A program made the translations under genes and the position numbers. A DNA stretch of 64,000 nucleotides from Mucilaginibacter sp. 14171R-50 (GTDB lineage Bacteria; Bacteroidota; Bacteroidia; Sphingobacteriales; Sphingobacteriaceae): NCBI RefSeq assembly GCF_010093045.1, contig NZ_CP048115.1, forward strand, positions 2,170,001-2,234,000, written 5' to 3'. The stretch's first letter is position 1. Every line of letters begins with the position of its first letter. The notes under the pieces were generated by a model. It was given only the letters and a program-made list of their open reading frames with translations. It was not told the origin of the DNA and did not search any database. Below are positions 18,000-29,634 of the stretch, one piece after another.

Positions 18000-19610
18000 A
18001 TGAGGAAAATCTTATTAGGTCTTACTTTACTTATCGCTTGCTCCGCAAAGGCTCAACAAACATCAGGATCGCCATTTCCGACAGTAAAGACGCAATCCGG
18101 CACGCTAAAAGGATCAACAGATGGAAATGTATCCAGTTTTAAAGGCGTTCCGTTTGCAGCTGCTCCGGTTGGCGCTTTACGCTGGCGGGCACCGCAACCA
18201 TTTCCGGCATGGAAAGGCGAACGTGACGCCACCAAATATGGGGCAGACTGCGCGCAAATGGGATGGCCGCGTAACGGTACGGAAATATCAAAAACATCAT
18301 CCGAAGATTGCTTATTCCTGAATGTGTGGAAACCGGCAAGCGCCGCATCCGGCGCTAAACTTCCGGTAATGGTTTGGATTCATGGCGGAGGCTTTGTTGC
18401 AGGTAGCGGAAATCAGGGTGATTTTAGCGGTGCTTCCTTTACCGATAAAGGCGTATTGCTGGTAACAATCAATTACCGCCTTGGCCGTCTTGGTTTCTTT
18501 GCGTTTCCGGCTTTAAGCAAGGAACACTCTGAAGAAGCAAAAGGCAATTACGCTTACATGGATCAAATCGCCGCCCTAAAATGGATCAAACAGAATATCG
18601 CTGCCTTTGGCGGCGATCCGAGCAACGTAACGATATTCGGGGAATCTGCCGGTGGTGTATCTGTTCAGTCGCTTTTAACTATTCCAAGTTCCAAAGGATT
18701 GTTTCAAAAAGCGATTGTTGAATCAGGTGGTGGCCGGGACGGCGTATTGACCGGTCGTCCTATCAATAAAGAAAACGCCGATGCCCACTATCGGGTATCC
18801 GCAGAAACTATGGGCGTCAACTTCGCAAAAAAGCATGGCATCCAGGGAACAGATGCTGCAGCACTGGAAAAACTTAGGGCATTAAGCGTGTCCGAAATAG
18901 TTGATGGCGGGCAGGAAACGGATGGCCGCGGCGGCGCACCAATCTATTCAGGACCTATACTGGATGGTAAACTGGTAACGGAAACCGCCCAAAGCGCCTA
19001 TAATGCAGGCAGGGCACCAAAAATCCCGTTAATGATCGGTTCAAACAGTGCGGAAGTACCTGCGGGCTTTGTTAATGCCAGCTCTAAAGATTCATTACTG
19101 GCGCTTTTTGGAAACATGAAAACCGAAGCAAAAACCGTTTATGACGCTGATGGAAACACTGAATTCCCCAAGATGCTTTCATTTGTTAACACAGACAAGG
19201 TATGGGCAGAACCTGCAAGGTTTACTGCCAGGGCCATTATCGCGAAGGGTGCACCGGCTTATATTTATCTTTTCTCCTATGTATCTCCCTCCATGCAGCA
19301 ATGGATGAAATATGGAGCAGGACACGCTTCAGAGATCGCTTATGCTTTTGATAATTTGATTAGCAGAAACGGAGTGGCCATCGCATCGAAGGACAAAGAG
19401 GTGGCGAAAGCCATGAACACCTACTGGACAAATTTCGCAAAAACGGGAAACCCTAATGGTGGTGGTTTACCTAACTGGCCGGTTTATGATATGAAACGGA
19501 ATGAGCTGATCGAATTCCAATCAGATGGCTCGGTTGTAGGCAAGCCTGACCCCAAAAAAGCAAGACTGGATGTGATAGAAAAGGCCGTTACATCAGGCAA
19601 TCTGCACTAA
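18000..19610 (+). CDS. Type B carboxylesterase, exported
   Basis: 536 residues with an N-terminal signal peptide (MRKILLGLTLLIACSAKAQQ). The alpha/beta-hydrolase core shows the oxyanion motif WIHGGGFVAGSG, the nucleophile elbow FGESAGGVSVQS, the type B motif EDCLFLNVW, and late SNSAEVPAGF and GAGHASEIAYAF stretches for the Glu and His members of the triad. Family: carboxylesterases/para-nitrobenzyl esterases hydrolysing esters of small alcohols or phenols. It is the first gene of the cargo operon, after operator copy 1. Operator copy 2 begins directly after its stop codon, so downstream genes can be transcribed separately. Confidence 0.9.
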   Translation: MRKILLGLTLLIACSAKAQQTSGSPFPTVKTQSGTLKGSTDGNVSSFKGVPFAAAPVGALRWRAPQPFPAWKGERDATKYGADCAQMGWPRNGTEISKTSSEDCLFLNVWKPASAASGAKLPVMVWIHGGGFVAGSGNQGDFSGASFTDKGVLLVTINYRLGRLGFFAFPALSKEHSEEAKGNYAYMDQIAALKWIKQNIAAFGGDPSNVTIFGESAGGVSVQSLLTIPSSKGLFQKAIVESGGGRDGVLTGRPINKENADAHYRVSAETMGVNFAKKHGIQGTDAAALEKLRALSVSEIVDGGQETDGRGGAPIYSGPILDGKLVTETAQSAYNAGRAPKIPLMIGSNSAEVPAGFVNASSKDSLLALFGNMKTEAKTVYDADGNTEFPKMLSFVNTDKVWAEPARFTARAIIAKGAPAYIYLFSYVSPSMQQWMKYGAGHASEIAYAFDNLISRNGVAIASKDKEVAKAMNTYWTNFAKTGNPNGGGLPNWPVYDMKRNELIEFQSDGSVVGKPDPKKARLDVIEKAVTSGNLH

Positions 19611-19677
19611 TCAGTAATAATGGTAGGAATACCCGTAATCCATATCCTAATATTCAGGACGATGGGTACGACCTTTG
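19611..19677 (+). promoter_or_regulatory. Operator/promoter module copy 2, upstream of the first aldo-keto reductase
   Basis: TCAGTAATAATGGTAG, then CCCGTAAT and TATCCTAA, followed by GACCTTTG with TTTG at 19674-19677. It repeats the module at 17863-17929 base for base over most of its first 40 positions with the same internal distance, and starts on the base after the esterase stop codon. Confidence 0.6.
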
Positions 19678-19683
19678 TATTGA

Positions 19684-21550
<1,867 letters not shown>

Positions 21551-21596
21551 ATATTCAAAATCAATATTATAACTGAAATACATAAAATTCAAAAAC

Positions 21597-22109
21597 ATGA
21601 AAGCAATCATTATCGGACTGTTCCTGTGCGTAGCCAGTGTGCAGCTATCAAATGCCCAGGCAAAACTACCAAGTGCAGCGACTACAACCGCAACTAAGGA
21701 AGAACAGGAAATCCTTGATCTATCCAAAACAAAATGGACCTGGATGGCAGATAAAAACGTAGAGTCATTAAACGGATTGTTTGCCGAGAACTGTGTGTTT
21801 GTTCACATGGGTGGAAGCTGGGGCAAGACCCAGGAACTGAATACCATTAAAGGTGGCTTTATCTGGTATAAGAAAGCAGACGTATACGGCGCATCGGTAA
21901 ACATCTTCGGTAACACCGCTATACTGCTAAACGATATTGATCTGCTTGCTGTGGTAGGTGGCAATGAAGTCGTGCACGCTTTTATGGTAACGGAAGTATA
22001 CCTTAAAGAAAATGGCAAGTGGAAAATGGGTTCTCTTACCTTTTCAACACTGATCCGGCCTGTTAAAATGAAAACAAACATTGCACCGGCGGCACAGCCA
22101 CAACATTAA
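21597..22109 (+). CDS. Secreted NTF2-like (SnoaL/DUF4440) protein
   Basis: 170 residues with a signal peptide (MKAIIIGLFLCVASVQLSNAQ). The mature part has the cone-shaped NTF2 pattern: long first helix (EEQEILDLSKTKWTWMADKNVESLNGLFAENCVFVHMGG), then strands ending with VTEVYLKENGKWKMGSLTFS. Members bind small hydrophobic molecules or act as isomerases/dehydratases; a catalytic residue cannot be assigned. It lies between two AKR genes, 47 bases after one and 15 before the next, so it is probably a periplasmic helper in the same pathway. Confidence 0.75.
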   Translation: MKAIIIGLFLCVASVQLSNAQAKLPSAATTTATKEEQEILDLSKTKWTWMADKNVESLNGLFAENCVFVHMGGSWGKTQELNTIKGGFIWYKKADVYGASVNIFGNTAILLNDIDLLAVVGGNEVVHAFMVTEVYLKENGKWKMGSLTFSTLIRPVKMKTNIAPAAQPQH

Positions 22110-22124
22110 CAAAACTCACTATAT

Positions 22125-23252
<1,128 letters not shown>

Positions 23253-23267
23253 ACCTAAAATCATCTT

Positions 23268-24068
23268 ATGAAAAAGCCATTGTTTTTATTCATCGCGACG
23301 CTAATGTGTTCTACAAGCTTCGCACAGCACAGCCTTGTAAAGTTATGGGAGTCAGATTCGGTTACGATTAAAGGGCCCGAATCGGCGCTTTTCGATTCCA
23401 AATCAAATTCGATTTTTGTTTCCAGCATGGGTTCCGGCTCTGTCGTTCAGCTTGATCTCAAAGGAAAAGTGATCAAATCGGATTGGGCAACAGGCCTCAA
23501 CTCCAATAAAGGCTCAGCGTTTTATAAGGGAATGTTTTATACGGCAGAAACCTCCGCTGTTGCGGTCATTGATAATACAGGTAAAGTCTTAAAACGAATT
23601 CCAATTGAAGGTGCAGGGATGTTAAATGACCTGGCTGTAGATTCAAAAGGGATAGTTTATGTGAGTGATACGCGGACAGGCAAGGTACATCGGATCGAAA
23701 ATGATAAACCGACAGTATATCTTGAAAATATCCCCGGCGCAAACGGTTTGCTAACAGTTAATACGGACTTATATGTCGTAGGCTCCACAACTTTTCAAAA
23801 AGTAAATGCCAACAAAGAAATGAGCAAAATTAGTGAAGGTTTTGAAAGCGGACTGGATGGAATTGTACCGATTGGTGATAAAGAGTTTATTCTCAGTAAT
23901 TACAAAGGCATTTTGTATTATGTAAACGCTGATGGCACAAACCAGGTGCTGCTGGATAGCCGTGCCAATAAAATTATGGCAAACGATATCAGTTACGACA
24001 GCAAAACAAAAACGCTGTATGTTCCCTCGTTTGGCACCAACCGCATTATCGCCTATAAAGTAAATTAA
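23268..24068 (+). CDS. Secreted SMP-30/gluconolactonase-like beta-propeller
   Basis: 266 residues with signal peptide MKKPLFLFIATLMCSTSFAQ. Repeated blade-like strands (IFVSSMGSGSVVQLDLKGK, LNDLAVDSKGIVYVSDTRTGKVHRIE, NDISYDSKTKTLYVPSFGTNRIIAYK) indicate a six-bladed propeller of the SMP-30/NHL kind. Gluconolactonases of this fold bind Ca and open sugar lactones; a lactonase could act on the product of the sugar dehydrogenase encoded next. The metal ligands cannot be assigned by eye, so the enzymatic role is inference. Confidence 0.7.
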   Translation: MKKPLFLFIATLMCSTSFAQHSLVKLWESDSVTIKGPESALFDSKSNSIFVSSMGSGSVVQLDLKGKVIKSDWATGLNSNKGSAFYKGMFYTAETSAVAVIDNTGKVLKRIPIEGAGMLNDLAVDSKGIVYVSDTRTGKVHRIENDKPTVYLENIPGANGLLTVNTDLYVVGSTTFQKVNANKEMSKISEGFESGLDGIVPIGDKEFILSNYKGILYYVNADGTNQVLLDSRANKIMANDISYDSKTKTLYVPSFGTNRIIAYKVN

Positions 24069-24103
24069 TTTTCAATTTCACACTAAATCATAATACCATC
24101 GCT

Positions 24104-25276
24104 ATGAACAAGCTATTATTAATACCCATCGCCGCAACCCTGGCAGGAGTTATTTCTTTCGGCACCACCGGTAAGATAGTTAAGCCTGCAAAAAATAATA
24201 ACGACGGTTCAACAGCTGCCATAACGAGCGCAAGCGCCGCCTTGCCACTGGATAAGATCAAAATGCCTGCGGGTTTTTCCATCAGCGTGTATGCTGAGGT
24301 TGCAGGCGCGCGATCGATGGTTATGTCACCATCAGGTGTACTCTTTGTCGGGACACAGCGTCCGGGAAAAGTATATGCGTTAAAAGATTCAGACGGTGAC
24401 AATATAGCTGATAAGAAATGGGAGATCACATCAGGAATGAACAACCCAAACGGCGTTGCCCTCAAGAATGGTGCTCTATATATTGCTGAGATCAGCAAGG
24501 TCACCAAATTTGCGGATATTGAGAAGAACCTTGATGCTCCTGGAAAGGGTGAAGTGATCTATGATAAATTCCCAACCGAATGGGCGCACGGGTGGAAATA
24601 TATCGCCTTCGGGCCTGACGGTAAATTGTATGTGCCGGTAGGGTCACCGGTAAATATCGGCATGCCTGATGACCGTCATGCAGCCATCTTTAGAATGAAT
24701 GACGACGGTACCGAAATTGAAAAATTCGCAAGTGGTATTCGTAATACAGTTGGTTTTACCTGGAGCCCGACCTCTAAAGAAATGTGGTTTACAGATAACG
24801 GCAGGGATATGTTAGGTGATGACGTTCCGTTTTGCGAGTTGAACAAAGCGCCCAAAGCCGGGATGAATTTTGGCTTTCCTTATTTCCATAGCGGCACCAT
24901 CAAAGATCCCGAATTTGGTGGCACTCATGAGGCATCAGAATTCACGCCACCAGCTCAAAACCTGGGCGCACATGTCGCCCCCCTTGGCCTTAAGTTCTAT
25001 ACGGGAGGCATGTTCCCAACTGAATATAAGGACCAGATCTTTATCGCAGAACATGGCTCGTGGAATCGCACTAAAAAGAACGGTTACCGGGTTAGCCTGG
25101 TAAAAGTGAAAGATGGCAAAGCCGAGGGGTATGAAACATTTGCCAGCGGCTGGCTGGATGAAGAAGCTCAGAAAGCCTGGGGAAGACCGGTTGACGTACT
25201 TGTATTAAAAGATGGCTCAATGCTTTTATCTGACGATGTTGCGGGGGTTATTTATCGAATTACTTACAAGAAGTAA
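24104..25276 (+). CDS. PQQ-dependent sugar dehydrogenase, L-sorbosone dehydrogenase-like
   Basis: 390 residues with an N-terminal export signal (KLLLIPIAATLAGVISFG). The propeller motifs are those of soluble quinoprotein sugar/sorbosone dehydrogenases: MPAGFSISVYAEVAGARSMV, GVLFVGTQRPGKVYAL, GWKYIAFGPDGKLYVPVG, ASGIRNTVGFTWSP, WFTDNGRDMLGDD, FIAEHGSWNRT, RPVDVLVLKDGSMLLSDD. Family members oxidise aldoses or sorbosone in the periplasm with PQQ and pass electrons to a cytochrome. A c-type cytochrome gene follows after 3 bases, matching this. No PQQ synthesis genes are in the window. Confidence 0.88.
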   Translation: MNKLLLIPIAATLAGVISFGTTGKIVKPAKNNNDGSTAAITSASAALPLDKIKMPAGFSISVYAEVAGARSMVMSPSGVLFVGTQRPGKVYALKDSDGDNIADKKWEITSGMNNPNGVALKNGALYIAEISKVTKFADIEKNLDAPGKGEVIYDKFPTEWAHGWKYIAFGPDGKLYVPVGSPVNIGMPDDRHAAIFRMNDDGTEIEKFASGIRNTVGFTWSPTSKEMWFTDNGRDMLGDDVPFCELNKAPKAGMNFGFPYFHSGTIKDPEFGGTHEASEFTPPAQNLGAHVAPLGLKFYTGGMFPTEYKDQIFIAEHGSWNRTKKNGYRVSLVKVKDGKAEGYETFASGWLDEEAQKAWGRPVDVLVLKDGSMLLSDDVAGVIYRITYKK

Positions 25277-25279
25277 TAT

Positions 25280-25702
25280 ATGAAGAGCGCGCTCATAATT
25301 TTGGCATTAAGCTTTATTGCGACATTTTCTAATGCACAAAAGAAAGTCTTACCTGTGACCAACGTGACGACCGGAAAAGAGATCTATGCAAAGCATTGTA
25401 TGACTTGCCACCAGGTAGACGGAGTTGGCGCACAGAACATGATCCCACCATTGATTAAAACCGACTATGTTCTGGGCGATAAGAAGCGCCTTATTAAAAT
25501 AATATTGAATGGCCTAAAGGGAGATTTAGATGTCAATGGAGATATGTATTCCGGGGAGATGCCTTCGCAAGCGCTTTTGAAGGACGATGAGATAGCAGCG
25601 GCACTCACATACGTTCGTAAAAGCTTCGGCAATAGCGCCAGCGCAGTAACCATTAAAGATGTTCGCAGGGTTCGCGCTGCCAATAAAACGATCTCAAAAT
25701 GA
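25280..25702 (+). CDS. Small monohaem cytochrome c
   Basis: 140 residues: signal peptide (MKSALIILALSFIATFSNAQ), one haem motif CMTCH at residues 40-44, and SGEMPSQ near residue 94 supplying the probable axial Met. This is the class I cytochrome c pattern. It is placed 3 bases after the PQQ dehydrogenase gene and is its likely electron acceptor. Its TGA overlaps the ATG of the flavodoxin gene (ATGA), so translation is coupled. Confidence 0.9.
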   Translation: MKSALIILALSFIATFSNAQKKVLPVTNVTTGKEIYAKHCMTCHQVDGVGAQNMIPPLIKTDYVLGDKKRLIKIILNGLKGDLDVNGDMYSGEMPSQALLKDDEIAAALTYVRKSFGNSASAVTIKDVRRVRAANKTISK

Positions 25703-26297
25703 AAACAGTAATTTCTTTCTGCGTACTTGTTAGTGTTTGTCTGGGCTCAGCGTCTTCTACAGCGCAAACAGCTTCCGCAAAAAAACACTAATAGTTTATC
25801 TGTCACGCACTAATAATACAAAGGCTGTAGCACAGATCATCCAAAAAGAAGTTGGTGGGACGTTGGTAGCCTTAGAACTTGTAAAACCCTATCCGGCAAA
25901 TTACCGGGCAACTGTTGATCAGGTTGTTAAGGAGAACGAAACGGGGTACTTACCACCGCTTAAAACCAAAGTTGACATTAGCCGATATGATACCATTTTT
26001 GTTGGTTTCCCAACCTGGGGCATGAAGCTACCTCCACCGATGAAAAGCTTTCTGAAGCAGTATGATCTAACGGGTAAAACCATTGTCCCCTTCAATACCA
26101 ATGCCGGTTATGGCATAGGCAGCACATTCGATACGGTAAAAGAGTTGTGCCCCAAAAGCAAAACCTTGGAGGGTTTCACTATAAAAGGCGGGATAGAAAG
26201 AGACGGCGTTCTATTTGTAATGGAAGGTGCAAAGGAAAGACAGGCACAGACCGAAATTCATACTTGGTTAAAGAAACTCAAAATCATAAAATTATGA
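25699..26297 (+). pseudogene. Exported flavodoxin-like protein, frameshifted in an A run
   Basis: The natural start is the ATG at 25699, overlapping the cytochrome stop codon, and encodes signal peptide MKTVISFCVLVSVCLGSA and then TAQTASAKKH before a stop. The flavodoxin fold continues in another frame: KKTLIVYLSRTNNTKAVAQ (FMN phosphate loop), VGFPTWGMKLPPPMKSFL and GYGIGSTFDTVKEL. Adding one A to the seven-A run at 25779-25785 joins both parts as ASAKKTLIVYLSRT. The family carries FMN and acts in electron transfer or quinone reduction. A long intact second half suggests a recent lesion, a homopolymer read error, or slippage-based switching. Confidence 0.8.
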
Positions 26298-27445
26298 GCA
26301 GGACATTAAAATATATTGTTTCTATATGTCTGATATTGCCTTTTGGACTAAACACAATAGTTTTAGGTCAGCAGGCGAATAACAATGAAGTGACTTTAAC
26401 TCCCAGGCAAGAAGCCATTATTCCAATTTCAGCACACGCTGCCAAAGGAGACCAGGTTAACCTTAAAGTTGCTTTAGCAGACGGATTGGAGAAAGGCCTG
26501 ACGGTGAACGAGATCAAAGAAATTTTAGTGCAGCTTTATGCTTATGCGGGCTTTCCAAGAAGTTTGAATGCTATTAATACTTTTCAGGCTGTAGTCAAAG
26601 CAAGGGAACAAAAAGGTTTTAAAATTACAGAGGGGAATAAGCCAGGCAGATTAAATTTTGGCGATGACAAATATCAGTTTGGTAAAAACGTTCAAGCCAA
26701 ACTCACAGGCAGATCTGCAAATTCCACGCAAGATTTCGTTCCGGTTATAGATACCTTTTTAAAGGAACATTTGTTCGCTGATATATTCGGAAGAGACAAT
26801 ATTGATTATCAAAGCCGCGAAATTGCAACTATTTCAATCATAGCAACCATCGGCAATGCTGATAGCCAGCTCAATACTCATCTGAGTGTGGGGCGCAACG
26901 TAGGTTTGTCGGAAAAGCAATTGAGAGGTATTGCCGCTAAACTGTCAATTGTTGTCAGTCCTGAAGCGGGAAAGTCAACAACAAAGTATTTAGACACCAT
27001 GTTTGGATCCGATGGCACCATAGCTATCCCTTCTCTGGAACAACCGATAGTTTTCGTGCCGACGTTTTCAAAAGGAAATAAGGTTAACAGTAACAATTTC
27101 ACCGGTGAAGTTTGGGTAAACATGCTGATCAGCGATACAGCTACCCGGACATCGGTAGGCAACGTAACTTTTGCTCCAGGCGCGCGCTCAAACTGGCACT
27201 TGCATCCTTCGGGGCAGATACTGCTGGTCACGGATGGCATTGGTTATTATCAGGAGAAAGGGCAGACAATGCGTTTAATTAAGAGGGGCGATATCATCAA
27301 TTGTACTGCTAATGTGGCTCATTGGCATGGTGCTACCATGGACAGTTCTATGTCCCATATTGCTTTAGGGGCGAATATCGAGATGAATTCTGTCAAATGG
27401 TTGCAAAAGGTAACAGATGATGAATATAATACCATGATTAGATAA
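26294..27445 (+). CDS. Exported carboxymuconolactone decarboxylase-like/cupin fusion
   Basis: 383 residues from the ATG at 26294, which overlaps the flavodoxin stop (ATGA); the frame is open further upstream but that part shadows the flavodoxin gene. A signal sequence (IVSICLILPFGLNTIVLGQ) is followed by two CMD-like helical repeats (VNLKVALADGLEKGLTVNEIKEILVQLYAYAGFPRSLN, then ATIGNADSQLNTHLSVGRNVGLSEKQLRG) and a C-terminal cupin (WHLHPSGQILLVTDGIGYYQ, then HWHGATMDSSMSHIAL) with metal-binding His residues. CMD proteins act in aromatic degradation or as peroxide-detoxifying redox proteins; no CxxC is seen. Last gene of the operon. Confidence 0.85.
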   Translation: MSRTLKYIVSICLILPFGLNTIVLGQQANNNEVTLTPRQEAIIPISAHAAKGDQVNLKVALADGLEKGLTVNEIKEILVQLYAYAGFPRSLNAINTFQAVVKAREQKGFKITEGNKPGRLNFGDDKYQFGKNVQAKLTGRSANSTQDFVPVIDTFLKEHLFADIFGRDNIDYQSREIATISIIATIGNADSQLNTHLSVGRNVGLSEKQLRGIAAKLSIVVSPEAGKSTTKYLDTMFGSDGTIAIPSLEQPIVFVPTFSKGNKVNSNNFTGEVWVNMLISDTATRTSVGNVTFAPGARSNWHLHPSGQILLVTDGIGYYQEKGQTMRLIKRGDIINCTANVAHWHGATMDSSMSHIALGANIEMNSVKWLQKVTDDEYNTMIR

Positions 27446-27465
27446 TGCGTAAGCTTTCGCAGATT

Positions 27466-27508
27466 CTATTCAAATCATAATTTTATAGGTAATGACAGTT
27501 TTGAATAG
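27466..27508. repeat. Inverted repeat between convergent genes
   Basis: CTATTCAAA and TTTGAATAG are separated by 25 bases between the cargo operon and the excisionase-like gene. It could be a weak shared terminator or protein site. Confidence 0.3.
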
Positions 27509-27518
27509 GCACTATCTG

Positions 27519-27776
27519 TTATTCTCCTAACTGTTGTATATATTGATCGAGTTCTTCTGCGTTGAAATAAACCGTACCGCCTAATTTTCTAAATGGTATT
27601 TTTCCTTTATTACGCAAGGTTTGTAGAGTTACTTCTGACATACCCAGCAAATCCATAACCTCGTTTGTTTTAAGCCACTTTTTAGGATATTTAACATTTA
27701 ATAAATTCTCAATGTCGGTAAGTAATTGTTTACGAAACTTTTCTAAATCTTCAGTGGTCAACACTTGTAGTTCCAT
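27519..27776 (-). CDS. Excisionase-like helix-turn-helix protein
   Basis: 85 residues. The C-terminal 50 are a MerR-like HTH_17 domain: WLKTNEVMDLLGMSEVTLQTLRNKGKIPFRKLGGTVYFNAEELDQYI. Proteins of this type in Bacteroidota ICEs serve as excision directionality factors or small regulators. The N-terminus (ELQVLTTEDLEKFRKQLLTDIENLL) is helical. It is the last minus-strand gene of the ICE backbone, beside the cargo and about 11 kb from the integrase. A strong terminator precedes it, so it has its own promoter or depends on readthrough. Confidence 0.75.
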   Translation of the reverse strand: MELQVLTTEDLEKFRKQLLTDIENLLNVKYPKKWLKTNEVMDLLGMSEVTLQTLRNKGKIPFRKLGGTVYFNAEELDQYIQQLGE

Positions 27777-27799
27777 CTGATTTAATTTTGAAATAAAAA

Positions 27800-27825
27800 G
27801 GGGTAAGCCAGAAAAGGCTTACCCC
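27800..27825 (-). terminator. Strong terminator after the 270-residue ICE protein
   Basis: GGGGTAAGCC and GGCTTACCCC form a perfect 10-bp stem with a 6-base loop. On the minus strand five T then ATTTC follow. Confidence 0.9.
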
Positions 27826-27869
27826 ATGCATTTTTAAATGCCATACCGGTACATCAAATAGAAAATGAA

Positions 27870-28682
27870 CTATCTGCCTCTTATGGGATTTCTAAGTTCA
27901 TATTCTTGCTGATCGCCTCGGTTTTTGATATTATTCTCAATTAAGGTTGGCAAGCCTGATTCTGATAGCGGGGTAACTTTTGCCGATAAATCTTCTGTTA
28001 TGGGATACTCTCTTAACAATTCTGATAGATCAGAGCCATATTCCCTTGCTACAGCTATAGGATCAAGTTTTAGTTCATTTGGGATTTCAAGAACAACGAT
28101 ATCTTCCGGTAATTCCATTAGGTCTTCCGGTGGCATATAAAGTTCATGTGTTTGGGTATTGAAAAAACACAGGTAACTATCACCATAATCATCCATCTCA
28201 AAATCTTCAAAACTGATATTTTTCCAGGGCTGTTCTGTTTCCCTCATTTGCCTCAATCGCCAGTCCACTGTAAAATCGGTTCCGGCAAGATCTATATGTG
28301 GCAGTTTTCCAGATTGACGAATTTTTAACAGTTCTTCGGCCTTTTGTTGCTGAACGGGATCTTCCATGCGAACCCTTATCTTCTCCTGCTTGTGCTGCTC
28401 ATATTCATCAATTAAGACTTTAAGGAACATATTAGCGATATATGCCTCCCAACTATTGTGAGATTGGGGAGAAAGCCGGTTGTTATGAAAAAGCATGTTA
28501 TCGGCTTGGTTAACTTCATGTTCGTTCCATGTTTTCAAACTTTCCCTGGCAGCATCGAAGTTTTTGTGTTCCGCGAATTTTAGAACAAGCTCTACAGGAA
28601 ACATGGGACCATAAAGATCATTCAGTTCCTTTTCCGTTATCGTCCCGGTTGATTTAAACGCGGGCTGTTTTGAAGGGTCCAT
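27870..28682 (-). CDS. Hypothetical ICE protein with basic C-terminus
   Basis: 270 residues, soluble, no recognised domain. It is acidic and helix-rich (SWEAYIANMFLKVLIDEYEQHKQEKIRVRMEDPVQQQKAEELL), with a central part (FEDFEMDDYGDSYLCFFNTQTHELYMPPEDL) and a C-terminus ending NPIRGR. The last four residues resemble the basic ends of several other ICE proteins in this window. It is followed by a strong terminator and preceded by another, so it forms a single-gene transcription unit. Confidence 0.6.
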   Translation of the reverse strand: MDPSKQPAFKSTGTITEKELNDLYGPMFPVELVLKFAEHKNFDAARESLKTWNEHEVNQADNMLFHNNRLSPQSHNSWEAYIANMFLKVLIDEYEQHKQEKIRVRMEDPVQQQKAEELLKIRQSGKLPHIDLAGTDFTVDWRLRQMRETEQPWKNISFEDFEMDDYGDSYLCFFNTQTHELYMPPEDLMELPEDIVVLEIPNELKLDPIAVAREYGSDLSELLREYPITEDLSAKVTPLSESGLPTLIENNIKNRGDQQEYELRNPIRGR

Positions 28683-28738
28683 AAAATTGAGTGATGGGGC
28701 TAAGGGAAGCCTGGTTAGGGTGAGATAGGTAAAAAATA

Positions 28739-28770
28739 AAAGTCCCCAAACACTCGCTGCCGGGGACTTT
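28739..28770 (-). terminator. Terminator after the small membrane protein gene
   Basis: AAAGTCCCC and GGGGACTTT form a 9-bp stem. On the minus strand the stem ends in a T-rich tract (ACTTTTATTTTTT). Confidence 0.85.
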
Positions 28771-28840
28771 CAACCTAAACCTTATCACAATTAACCGGCA
28801 GGTCGCCGGTACATTAGATGTTGCAAATTATCAATTATTT

Positions 28841-29119
28841 TCAATAATGTCTTCTATACGCAGTGTTACGACTATAATCATTAAACCTGCGCTGGTACTC
28901 CCGTTCTTCATTTAATCTTTTATAAAGAACGCTGCACCGCCATGCACAAGCACCGCAAGCTATAAAGGCAACCGCTAAACAGGTTATGGTTTCCTTTCTC
29001 GCCTCTGCCTTTTGAGCTTCGGTCATTTCGGCCTTGGTATGCTTCCTCGCAACAGCCCCAAAAAAGGCGAACATGGTAATGACGCAGGCTAATAATATGT
29101 TACGTACAATGGCTTTCAT
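28841..29119 (-). CDS. Small membrane protein, hypothetical
   Basis: About 92 residues from the ATG at 29119 (a second in-frame ATG at 29128 adds three). Hydrophobic segments at roughly 4-22 and 45-65 flank a basic, charged stretch (RKHTKAEMTEAQKAEARKE), suggesting two membrane helices with both ends cytoplasmic. The C-terminus is rich in Arg/Tyr. No family recognised. It sits downstream of the PH-domain protein, with a long AT palindrome just upstream of its start. Confidence 0.5.
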   Translation of the reverse strand: MKAIVRNILLACVITMFAFFGAVARKHTKAEMTEAQKAEARKETITCLAVAFIACGACAWRCSVLYKRLNEEREYQRRFNDYSRNTAYRRHY

Positions 29120-29138
29120 GACAATCATTTATTAATTA

Positions 29139-29163
29139 AAATTACTAATTAAATTAGTAATTT
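29139..29163. repeat. Perfect AT-rich palindrome upstream of the small membrane protein gene
   Basis: AAATTACTAAT and ATTAGTAATTT are separated by three bases, all A/T except one C/G pair. It lies between two minus-strand genes and could be an operator or a weak terminator. Confidence 0.5.
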
Positions 29164-29175
29164 CCAAGTACTTAC

Positions 29176-29634
29176 TTAATTTAATTCGTAAATATTATTG
29201 TTTTTACGGGCGCTCAAAACCCTATCCCGAATGGTATCAAGGATGCCGGATTCAGCGATACCCTCAAAGCGGATAACCTTGTTTTCTTCATCCGTACTTT
29301 TTAAGGTAAGGTGCATCAGTTTGCATATTTGCAACATGAACGGCTGGGTAATAATATAATCCTTCACCCGGAACATCTCCACCTGGTCAATTCGTTTAAA
29401 GAATATGCCTTTTGTGATCAGTATATATTCTACGCTAACCAGATATTTAAAACTTCGGAGATATAGGAGACGGTACCAGGCCAGTCCGCATACAGCGAGG
29501 CTAAATAGAACAAAATAAGGCGAGAGGTACCATGCCAGCAGCAGAAACGTCAGCGCTAACAGGATAAGCGGAAATGCTTTGAAAAAGGCAAACAGCATGG
29601 CCGGCCTTAGTAAAATATCATCGTTCTGAGTCAT
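29176..29634 (-). CDS. Membrane-anchored bacterial PH-domain protein (DUF304/YdbS-like)
   Basis: 152 residues: an N-terminal pair of hydrophobic segments (about 18-58, LILLALTFLLLAWYLSPYFVLFSLAVCGLAWY), then a small beta domain YLVSVEYILITKGIFFKRIDQVEMFRVKDYII and a helix AESGILDTIRDRVLSAR, the layout of bPH2 proteins. Role in the ICE unknown. It overlaps the upstream TOPRIM-like gene by 17 bases, indicating co-transcription. Confidence 0.65.
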   Translation of the reverse strand: MTQNDDILLRPAMLFAFFKAFPLILLALTFLLLAWYLSPYFVLFSLAVCGLAWYRLLYLRSFKYLVSVEYILITKGIFFKRIDQVEMFRVKDYIITQPFMLQICKLMHLTLKSTDEENKVIRFEGIAESGILDTIRDRVLSARKNNNIYELN

